This document shows, one piece after another, positions 25,096 to 31,133 of a DNA stretch of 31,133 bases; position 1 is the stretch's first letter; each line of letters begins with the position of its first letter. Location: the NCBI GenBank assembly GCA_021808055.1, contig JAKBCH010000019.1:1-31133 (forward strand), in the 5' to 3' direction. A program made the position numbers and the translations under genes. Origin of the DNA: Pseudomonadota bacterium. GTDB taxonomy: Bacteria; Pseudomonadota; Alphaproteobacteria; Acetobacterales; Acetobacteraceae. Below the pieces are notes generated by a model. The model did not search any database. It saw only the letters and a list, made by a program, of their open reading frames with translations, and had not been told where the DNA came from.

Positions 25096-25602
25096 TTAGT
25101 TTCTATCCACCAGCATCACCGGCGTTACCCGCACGCGGGCAACGCCCATGTTCACCACGCCAAGCTCTTCGGCCGCACCTTCGGAGAGGTCGAGAATCCG
25201 GTGGTTATACGGCATACAATCATCCACCTTCACCACAACCGAGCGGCTTGCATCGCCCAACAACGCCACCCGCACGCGGGTGCCGAGTGGGATGGTGTGT
25301 GAAGCCGCGGTCATGCCCCAGCCGGTAAAATGGTCGCCCGTGCAGGTGCGGTGCAGGCCGGGGCCAGCCCTGTACCAGGAGGCGATGCCGGTCATTGCCG
25401 GGCCAGCTTCCGCCAAGACAGGTCTGGCCGGTGCCGGTGCCGGTGCCGGTGCCGGGGCAGGGGCGGGCGGGGCAATGCTGGCTTGCGGGGCTGGAACGGG
25501 CTGGGTCGCGCAGGCGCTCAACAGGCCAGCGAGCGATACCGCCATAAGGCAGGGAAATAAGGCGCGGGCCGTTCGGCAGGGCTGATGGGCGGTCAGTTCC
25601 AT
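25096..25602 (-). CDS. rlpA: RlpA-like double-psi beta-barrel lipoprotein
   Basis: From the ATG at 25602 this is a 168-residue lipoprotein: a basic N-terminus, a hydrophobic core and the lipobox LLSAC with C31, followed by a Pro-Ala spacer (about 45-60) and an RlpA barrel starting at GIASWYRAG. RlpA proteins act on denuded glycan strands at the septum, or only bind them. Here the TAAH stretch reads TAASH, so serine stands at the conserved histidine position, and NDRGP reads DDCMP, keeping one aspartate. C87 and C129 could form a disulfide. No good ribosome-binding site is seen. It lacks a C-terminal SPOR domain, so septal targeting is uncertain. Confidence 0.85.
   Translation of the reverse strand: MELTAHQPCRTARALFPCLMAVSLAGLLSACATQPVPAPQASIAPPAPAPAPAPAPAPARPVLAEAGPAMTGIASWYRAGPGLHRTCTGDHFTGWGMTAASHTIPLGTRVRVALLGDASRSVVVKVDDCMPYNHRILDLSEGAAEELGVVNMGVARVRVTPVMLVDRN
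25431..25454. repeat. Hexamer tandem repeat (GTGCCG)x4
   Basis: Four exact copies of GTGCCG lie inside the RlpA gene and encode part of its Pro-Ala spacer. The unit is six bases, so slippage changes spacer length without a frameshift. Confidence 0.8.
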
Positions 25603-25684
25603 GAATTCTTTGTTGGGGTCAATTGCGGCAATTGCATGGCATCGCGGCCATCGCCGGGCGGATTGCAAATTTACGCCAGCGCAT

Positions 25685-25713
25685 TTTACCTTTGGCCGCA
25701 ACCGGCCTAATTA
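25685..25713 (+). promoter_or_regulatory. Candidate promoter of ilvD
   Basis: TTTACC (25685-25690) and TAATTA (25708-25713) are 17 bases apart, in an AT-richer patch 33 bases before the ilvD start. The match to consensus is moderate. Confidence 0.35.
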
Positions 25714-25745
25714 TAAGCAAAACGCCTGTTTCTGGAGATGCCGCC

Positions 25746-27590
25746 ATGCCCGCCTATCGTTCCCGCACCACCACCCACGGCCGCAACATGGCCGGTGCCC
25801 GCGGTTTGTGGCGCGCCACCGGCATGACCGATGCGGATTTCGGCAAGCCGATCATCGCCGTGGTCAACAGCTTCACCCAGTTCGTGCCCGGCCATGTGCA
25901 TTTGAAAGATCTCGGCCAGCTCGTGGCGCGCGAGATTGAGGCGGCCGGCGGTGTGGCCAAGGAGTTCAACACCATCGCGGTGGATGATGGCATCGCCATG
26001 GGGCATGATGGCATGCTCTACTCGCTGCCCTCGCGTGAGCTGATCGCGGATTCAGTGGAATACATGGTCAACGCCCATTGCGCCGATGCGATGGTGTGCA
26101 TCTCCAATTGCGACAAGATCACGCCCGGCATGTTGATGGCGAGCCTGCGGCTGAACATCCCCTCCGTCTTTGTCTCCGGCGGGCCGATGGAGGCTGGCAA
26201 GGTCGTCGTTAAAGGCAAGGCGCGCGCGCTGGACCTCGTGGATGCTATGGTTGTGGCCGCCGATGACAGCTACTCGGACGAAGAGGTGAAAACCATCGAG
26301 CGGTCAGCCTGCCCCACCTGCGGCTCCTGCTCCGGCATGTTCACCGCCAATTCCATGAACTGCCTCACGGAAGCCTTGGGGCTTTCCCTGCCCGGCAATG
26401 GCTCCACTTTGGCCACCCATGCCGACCGCGAGACGCTGTTCCGCGAGGCCGGGCACTTAATTGTGGACCTCGCCCGGCGCTGGTACGAGCAGGACGATGC
26501 CACAGCCTTGCCGCGCGGCATCGCCAGCTTCAAGGCGTTTGAAAACGCGATGAGCCTGGATATCGCCATGGGCGGCTCCACCAACACGGTGCTGCATCTG
26601 CTGGCCGCCGCCCAGGAAGGCGGGGTGAATTTCACCATGGCGGATATCGACCGGCTCTCCCGCCGCGTGCCGTGCCTCTGCAAGGTCGCTCCGGCCAAGA
26701 GCGATGTGCATATGGAAGACGTGCACCGGGCGGGTGGCATCATGTCCATCCTGGGTGAGCTGGAGCGGGCCGGGCTGATTGATGTCTCGCTGCCCACCGT
26801 ACATTCCAAGACCATGGGCGAGGCGCTGAACCGTTGGGACATTACCCGCACCAATTCTGACGACGTGAAGAATTTCTTCCGTGCTGCCCCTGGCGGCGTG
26901 CCCACCCAGGTGGCCTTCAGCCAGAATGAGCGGTGGGACGAGCTGGATACAGACCGTAAGGCCGGCGTGATCCGCTCGGCTGAGCATCCGTTCTCGAAAG
27001 ACGGTGGGTTGGCCGTGTTGTTCGGCAATCTGGCGCCGGAAGGCTGCATCGTGAAAACCGCTGGCGTGGATGAGAGCATTCTTACCTTCCACGGCACTGC
27101 GCGGGTGTTTGAGAGCCAGGACGCCTCGGTTTCCGCCATTCTGAACGGCCAGGTGAAAGCCGGAGAGGTCGTGGTGATCCGTTATGAAGGGCCGAAGGGC
27201 GGGCCGGGGATGCAGGAGATGCTCTACCCCACTAGCTATCTGAAATCCAAAGGTCTCGGCAAAGCCTGCGCGCTCATCACCGATGGCCGGTTCTCCGGTG
27301 GCACCTCGGGGCTTTCCATCGGCCATGTTTCGCCGGAAGCAGCCGAGGGCGGTTTGATTGGGCTGGTGGAAACCGGCGATGAAATCCTTATCGACATTCC
27401 CAATCGTGGCATCACGCTGAACGTGCCGGAGGATATTCTGGCCAAGCGCCGCGCCGCGCAGGATGCAAAAGGCTGGAAACCAGCGGAGGCACGCAAGCGC
27501 AATGTCACCCCGGCATTGCGGGCTTATGCAGCCATGACCACCAACGCCGCCCGTGGCGCGGTGCGGGATGTAAGCCAGATCGAGCGGTAA
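25746..27590 (+). CDS. ilvD: Dihydroxy-acid dehydratase
   Basis: IlvD dehydrates dihydroxy acids in the shared branch of valine, leucine and isoleucine synthesis and needs an iron-sulfur cluster and magnesium. The key residues fall at the family positions: D81 in [10 protein letters not shown]122-D123-K124 in NCDKITPG, and C195 in [34 protein letters not shown] near the C-terminus is also typical. The length is 614 residues. The ATG at 25746 is preceded by GGAG at 25734-25737; the open frame back to 25623 is not homologous. It appears to be a single-gene unit with its own promoter. Its stop is 10 bases from the convergent cysE stop. Confidence 0.97.
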   Translation: MPAYRSRTTTHGRNMAGARGLWRATGMTDADFGKPIIAVVNSFTQFVPGHVHLKDLGQLVAREIEAAGGVAKEFNTIAVDDGIAMGHDGMLYSLPSRELIADSVEYMVNAHCADAMVCISNCDKITPGMLMASLRLNIPSVFVSGGPMEAGKVVVKGKARALDLVDAMVVAADDSYSDEEVKTIERSACPTCGSCSGMFTANSMNCLTEALGLSLPGNGSTLATHADRETLFREAGHLIVDLARRWYEQDDATALPRGIASFKAFENAMSLDIAMGGSTNTVLHLLAAAQEGGVNFTMADIDRLSRRVPCLCKVAPAKSDVHMEDVHRAGGIMSILGELERAGLIDVSLPTVHSKTMGEALNRWDITRTNSDDVKNFFRAAPGGVPTQVAFSQNERWDELDTDRKAGVIRSAEHPFSKDGGLAVLFGNLAPEGCIVKTAGVDESILTFHGTARVFESQDASVSAILNGQVKAGEVVVIRYEGPKGGPGMQEMLYPTSYLKSKGLGKACALITDGRFSGGTSGLSIGHVSPEAAEGGLIGLVETGDEILIDIPNRGITLNVPEDILAKRRAAQDAKGWKPAEARKRNVTPALRAYAAMTTNAARGAVRDVSQIER

Positions 27591-27600
27591 AGGTTGAAGC

Positions 27601-28542
27601 TTACTCTTCTTCGGCCAGGCGGTTCTGCGCCTGGCTGACAAAGCTGCCCGGCGGCACGGAACGGGTGAGCCACACATTGCCGCCGATCACCGAATCCCGC
27701 CCGACCGTCACCCGGCCCAGAATGGTGGCACCAGCGTAAATCACCACATTATCCTCGATGATCGGGTGGCGCGGCTCGCCTTTTACCAACGCGCCGGAGT
27801 CATCCTCGGTGAAGCGTTTCGCTCCCAGCGTCACATGCTGGTAGAGCCGCACATTCTCTCCAATAATCGCGGTCTGGCCGATCACCACGCCAATCCCATG
27901 ATCGATGAAGAAGCTGGGGCCGATCTGCGCCTCAGGGTGAATATCGATGGCGGTTTCGGTTTGCGAAATGCTGGCCAGCAGGCGCGGCACCAAAGGCGCA
28001 CCCAATTTGTGCAGCGCATGGGCCAGGCGGTGGTGAATCACCGCCCGTATGCCTGGGTAGCATAGCAGCACCTCGGCCAGGGAGGTCGCCGCCGGGTCGC
28101 CCGCATAGGCAGCTTTCAAATCGGTCACCAGGGCGGTGCGTATGGCTGGAAGCTGTGCCGCGAAATCGCGCACGATGTCGCAGGCGGCGCATTCGGCTTC
28201 CTCAAACCGTGCCTTGTTTTCGGGGGCCAGGAACAACAGGCTGCGCCGCACCTGCTCGGTAAGCGAAGCCAGGGTGCGGGTGAGGGTGAGGCCAACGAAA
28301 TAATCGATCGTCTCATCCGTTAAATCCGGGCAGCCGTAATGGCTGGGGAACAGGGCGGCGAACAGCCCATCGCGGATGCGCTCCAACGCCTCGCGGGAGG
28401 GTAGCTCGCGCACATGGCCCTGATAGCGGATTTTATGCGTCACCTCGCGCGAATGGCGCAGCCCGGCGACAATGGCCGCGAGGTTGGAGGCGCTGGTTTG
28501 CGCCGTGGCGGTGATTTCTGGTTTTTGGTCGTCGATACCCAT
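27601..28542 (-). CDS. cysE: Serine O-acetyltransferase (EpsC-type CysE)
   Basis: CysE acetylates serine to O-acetylserine, the acceptor for sulfide in cysteine synthesis. The 313-residue protein has a long helical N-terminal region and a C-terminal left-handed beta-helix with the hallmark DIHPEAQIGPSFFIDHGIGVVIGQTAIIG, then GAKRF and hexapeptide repeats up to VWLTRSVPPGSFV. The length and the EpsC-like order distinguish it from the shorter enteric CysE. It is divergent from cysI, with 279 bases between, so both ends of sulfide incorporation may share regulation. No strong ribosome-binding site is seen before the ATG. Confidence 0.93.
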   Translation of the reverse strand: MGIDDQKPEITATAQTSASNLAAIVAGLRHSREVTHKIRYQGHVRELPSREALERIRDGLFAALFPSHYGCPDLTDETIDYFVGLTLTRTLASLTEQVRRSLLFLAPENKARFEEAECAACDIVRDFAAQLPAIRTALVTDLKAAYAGDPAATSLAEVLLCYPGIRAVIHHRLAHALHKLGAPLVPRLLASISQTETAIDIHPEAQIGPSFFIDHGIGVVIGQTAIIGENVRLYQHVTLGAKRFTEDDSGALVKGEPRHPIIEDNVVIYAGATILGRVTVGRDSVIGGNVWLTRSVPPGSFVSQAQNRLAEEE

Positions 28543-28657
28543 GGCATGAACCAGTCCGGTAAGTGTTCGCCAACAAGCTAGAGCAAGCGGGCCGCCGCTG
28601 TAAATAAATGGTTCCTCCAGATGCTGGGCGAAAGCGAGATTGGCCTCTGCTCTCTAC

Positions 28658-28728
28658 GGCGGGTGGAAGAATTTGGTGCACCGGCGAAGGCGCGGAGCAA
28701 AACCGTCTAGAATTTTTCTTCCCCCGCC
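28658..28728. repeat. 13-base-pair inverted repeat in the cysE-cysI divergent region
   Basis: Bases 28658-28671 (GGCGGGTGGAAGAA) pair with 28716-28728, leaving one bulged T, and enclose a 44-base loop with the palindrome GGTGCACC. It lies about 95 bases before cysI and 115 before cysE. It could be a regulator site or a folded leader. The rest of this 279-base gap shows no gene and no clear promoter boxes. Confidence 0.5.
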
Positions 28729-28821
28729 CTTTATGCTAAAAAATCCTCTCTTGGGCCGGTATGCGGTGCCAGAAACGGAATTTTGCGCCTGGCGCGGGGG
28801 ATTAAGTTGGAACAGCCGGAT

Positions 28822-30816
28822 ATGACATTGCAAGTAATCACTGGAAACCGGCTGGCCGATGGCATCTCCGTATGGTTTGCCGGGCCTAAAGGATGGGCCG
28901 AAAAGGTGGATCAGGCTGTGGCCTATGCCGAAGCTAATCTGGAAGCGGCATTGGCTGAAGCCAATCCGGCGGATGCCGAGCTGCATGTGGTGGATATCCG
29001 TGCCGTCGAGGTCACCCGCGAAGATGGCAGGCTGTTCCCCGTGGCGCACCGCGAGCAGATTCGCGCGCGCGGCCCTTCCGTGCGGGCGGATCTTCCCGCA
29101 GGCGTTTGGCGGGACGGGAACGAGCCATTGCCGCCGCTGCCTTCGGCAAGTTCCTCCTCGCCCTTCGCGGGCATTTACCGTTACGACGAATACGACCGCG
29201 ACTTCCTGCGCCAGCGCGCCGCAGTATTTAGCGAGCAGGTGGAGCGTCGGCGCAAAGGCGAGCTCACGGAGGAAGAATTCAAGCCGCTGCGGCTGATGAA
29301 CGGTGTTTACCTGCAATTGCACGCTTATATGCTGCGCATCGCCATCCCTTACGGCGTGCTGAGTGCCACGCAAATGCGCCAGCTGGCCTATGTGGCCCGG
29401 CATTACGACCGCGGCTATGGCCATTTCACCACCCGCCAGAACATCCAGTTCAACTGGCTGCGGCTGGAAGATGTGCCCGCCGCCCTGGCCGCTCTGGCCG
29501 AGGCGGATATTCACGGCATCCAGACCAGCGGCAATTGCATCCGCAACACCACCACGGATGAATTTGCCGGTGCGGCGGCGGATGAAATTGTTGACCCCCG
29601 CCTTTACGCCGAAATCATTCGCCAATGGTCCACGGACCATCCTGAATTCACCTATCTGCCGCGCAAGTTCAAAATCGCCATCGTCGGCGCCGGGCACGAC
29701 CGCGCGGCGGTGCGGGTGCACGATATTGGCATCGAGGCTTACCGTAATCAGGCAGGTGCGCCGGTGTTCCGCATTTTCGCGGGCGGCGGGCTGGGCCGCA
29801 CGCCTTATGTGGCGGTGCAGTTGCGCGAGGATCTGCCGGTATCAGAATTGCTGCGCTATTGCGAGGCGATTCTGCGAGTCTATAACGCCCTTGGCCGGCG
29901 CGACAACATGTATAAGGCCCGCATCAAAATCCTCATCCGCGAGATGAAGCCTGAGGCTTTCATCAAAATGGTTGAGGATGAATATGCAAGCCTGCCCGAA
30001 GATTACTGCACACTCACCGATGATATGGTGCAGGCGGTGGCCGCACGTTTCCCCGCGCCGGAATTTCCCCGGCAAGACACAGGCGTGCTGAAATCAGCCC
30101 TGCTGGATGACCGCGCGCTTGCCCGCTGGGTGAAGCAGAATACCCATCCGCATAAGCAGCCCGGTTACATCTCCGCGGTTATTTCCTTAAAGCCGGTGGG
30201 CGGCATCGCGGGCGATGCGAGTGCCGACGAGATGGACGCGGTGGCGGACCTCGCGGATAAATATTCGCTGGGTGAAATCCGTGTGTCGCACGTGCAAAAC
30301 CTGGTTTTGCCTCACGTGGCCAAGGATGATCTGCCCGCCTTGTTCCGTGATCTCGTGAAGGCTGGCCTCGCCACGGATAATATCGGGCTGGTGACGGATA
30401 TCATCGCCTGCCCGGGCATGGATTACTGCGCCTTGGCCACGGCGCGGTCGATTCCCCTGGCGCAGCGCATCGCCGAGCGGCTGGAACCCAAACAGCATGA
30501 AATCGGCACGCTGCATGTGAACATCTCGGGTTGCATCAATGCCTGCGGGCATCACCATGTCGGCCATATCGGGCTGTTGGGCGTCGATAAAAACGGCGAG
30601 GAGGTTTATCAGATCACCCTTGGCGGTGCCGCGGATGAAAAAGCCGCTATCGGCAAAATCATCGGCCCGGCCGTGCCCACGGCGAAGGTGCCGGATGCGA
30701 TCGAGGCGCTGATGGATGCTTATTTAAAGCTGCGCGAAACAGGCGAGCGTTTTATCGACACTTACCGGCGCCTGGGCGCTGAACCGTTCAAAGGGGCCAT
30801 TTATGCCACTCATTAA
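28822..30816 (+). CDS. cysI: DUF2849-CysI fusion: sulfite (nitrite) reductase hemoprotein with N-terminal DUF2849
   Basis: Residues about 110-664 are a siroheme/4Fe-4S sulfite-nitrite reductase: GHFTTRQNIQFNW (200-212), TSGNCIRN (235-242) and the cluster cysteines C530, C536 (CPGMDYC), C571 and C575 (SGCINACGHHH). It reduces sulfite to sulfide. Residues 1 to about 100 match DUF2849, normally a separate small protein encoded just before cysI. The linker PLPPLPSASSSSPF (103-116) looks like a fusion joint. The ATG at 28822 fits the DUF2849 N-terminus; an upstream TTG at 28783 is weaker. No flavoprotein partner is in the window, so the electron donor is open. Confidence 0.93.
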   Translation: MTLQVITGNRLADGISVWFAGPKGWAEKVDQAVAYAEANLEAALAEANPADAELHVVDIRAVEVTREDGRLFPVAHREQIRARGPSVRADLPAGVWRDGNEPLPPLPSASSSSPFAGIYRYDEYDRDFLRQRAAVFSEQVERRRKGELTEEEFKPLRLMNGVYLQLHAYMLRIAIPYGVLSATQMRQLAYVARHYDRGYGHFTTRQNIQFNWLRLEDVPAALAALAEADIHGIQTSGNCIRNTTTDEFAGAAADEIVDPRLYAEIIRQWSTDHPEFTYLPRKFKIAIVGAGHDRAAVRVHDIGIEAYRNQAGAPVFRIFAGGGLGRTPYVAVQLREDLPVSELLRYCEAILRVYNALGRRDNMYKARIKILIREMKPEAFIKMVEDEYASLPEDYCTLTDDMVQAVAARFPAPEFPRQDTGVLKSALLDDRALARWVKQNTHPHKQPGYISAVISLKPVGGIAGDASADEMDAVADLADKYSLGEIRVSHVQNLVLPHVAKDDLPALFRDLVKAGLATDNIGLVTDIIACPGMDYCALATARSIPLAQRIAERLEPKQHEIGTLHVNISGCINACGHHHVGHIGLLGVDKNGEEVYQITLGGAADEKAAIGKIIGPAVPTAKVPDAIEALMDAYLKLRETGERFIDTYRRLGAEPFKGAIYATH

Positions 30817-31133
30817 CACCAGAGCGGAAGAGATTTCGGCCGCCGCACCTGATGCAACGCTGGCCCCCGGTGCCGGGCTGGAAGAAGTTTTGCCGCATCT
30901 GGGTGAATTTGCCGTCATCGCGGTGGAATTTCCCAAATTCCGCGATGGGCGGGGCTTCACCACCGCCCGCACCTTGCGGGAGCACCATGGCTATAAGGGC
31001 GATCTGCGCGCCACCGGGCATTTTCTGCCAGACCAGTTCGCTTTTTTAATCGCCTGCGGTTTCACCAGCTTTGAAACCCCGGCGGAACATGCGCCGGCGC
31101 AATTTGCCGCCGCCTTGGCCAAGCCGCATCAGC
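30803..31133 (+). CDS. DUF934 protein (3' end cut by window edge)
   Basis: The frame starts at the ATG at 30803, 14 bases inside the end of cysI, and stays open to the right edge for 110 codons. It carries the DUF934 core EFPKFRDGRGFTTARTLRE followed by GYKGDLRATGHFLPDQFAFLIACGF. DUF934 genes regularly follow cysI in proteobacteria and probably support sulfite reductase or assimilatory sulfate reduction; the reaction is unknown. The overlap implies coupled translation with cysI. A cysH gene would be expected next, beyond the window. Confidence 0.92.
   Translation, partial: MPLINTRAEEISAAAPDATLAPGAGLEEVLPHLGEFAVIAVEFPKFRDGRGFTTARTLREHHGYKGDLRATGHFLPDQFAFLIACGFTSFETPAEHAPAQFAAALAKPHQ

Noticed and set aside
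25431..25454. Phase-variable repeat in the RlpA gene
   Set aside because: The unit is six bases, so gain or loss keeps the reading frame and would only change spacer length.
26457..27677. 406-codon open frame on the minus strand opposite ilvD and the end of cysE
   Set aside because: ilvD is certain on the other strand and this frame shows no family motif.

Overview
The window looks like chromosomal core DNA of a GC-rich, hopanoid-making alphaproteobacterium. Acetobacteraceae or a nearby Rhodospirillales lineage is my best guess. The reasons are a complete hpnA-B-C-D-E-shc run, a chorismate mutase-hisC-tyrA operon divergent from metX/metW, and DUF2849 and DUF934 partners around cysI. This assignment rests on gene families and order, not on a marker gene. 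I see no rRNA, tRNA, CRISPR array, insertion sequence or phage gene. No stretch longer than 300 bases lacks a gene.

Layout. (1) 1-3375, plus strand: the sulfate-activation operon cysD (cut by the left edge), a cysN/cysC fusion, and cysQ. (2) 3425-3907: an AT-rich orphan gene with a possible nuclease-like core, followed by two stem-loops. (3) 4031-11007, minus strand: the hopanoid operon hpnA-hpnB-hpnC-hpnD-hpnE-shc, with A/B, B/C and C/D joined by ATGA overlaps. (4) 11119-13067, plus strand, divergent from hpnA: a protein with a complete di-iron ligand pattern, coupled by a TTGA overlap to an HpnL-like membrane protein. (5) 13144-14620: a small GlsB/YeaQ-type membrane protein and an MFS transporter. 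(6) 14617-17488, minus strand: ftsE-ftsX-DUF218-plsC, divergent from a zinc-ribbon membrane protein (17633-18103). (7) 18104-18347: five stem-loops in a row between convergent genes. (8) 18347-22793, minus strand: chorismate mutase-hisC-tyrA-NIPSNAP-glmU. (9) 22911-25089, plus strand: metX-DUF805-metW, all overlapping. (10) 25096-25602: an RlpA-like lipoprotein; 25746-27590: ilvD; 27601-28542: cysE. (11) 28822 to the right edge: a DUF2849-CysI fusion and a DUF934 gene.

How the genes work together. CysD and CysNC turn sulfate into PAPS, CysQ removes the PAP by-product, CysI reduces sulfite to sulfide, and CysE supplies O-acetylserine for cysteine. A PAPS reductase is not in the window and may lie past the right edge. 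MetX and MetW lead on to methionine. HpnD, HpnC and HpnE make squalene from farnesyl diphosphate and Shc cyclises it. HpnA, HpnB, the di-iron protein and the HpnL-like protein are candidates for hopanoid tailoring or handling. FtsEX, GlmU, PlsC and the RlpA-like protein act on the cell envelope.

The points most worth a second look are the di-iron protein paired with the hopanoid operon, the array of stem-loops at 18121-18347, the DUF2849-CysI fusion, the DUF805 protein inserted between metX and metW, the shrunken prephenate-dehydratase-like tail on the chorismate mutase, and an RlpA domain whose conserved histidine position carries serine.
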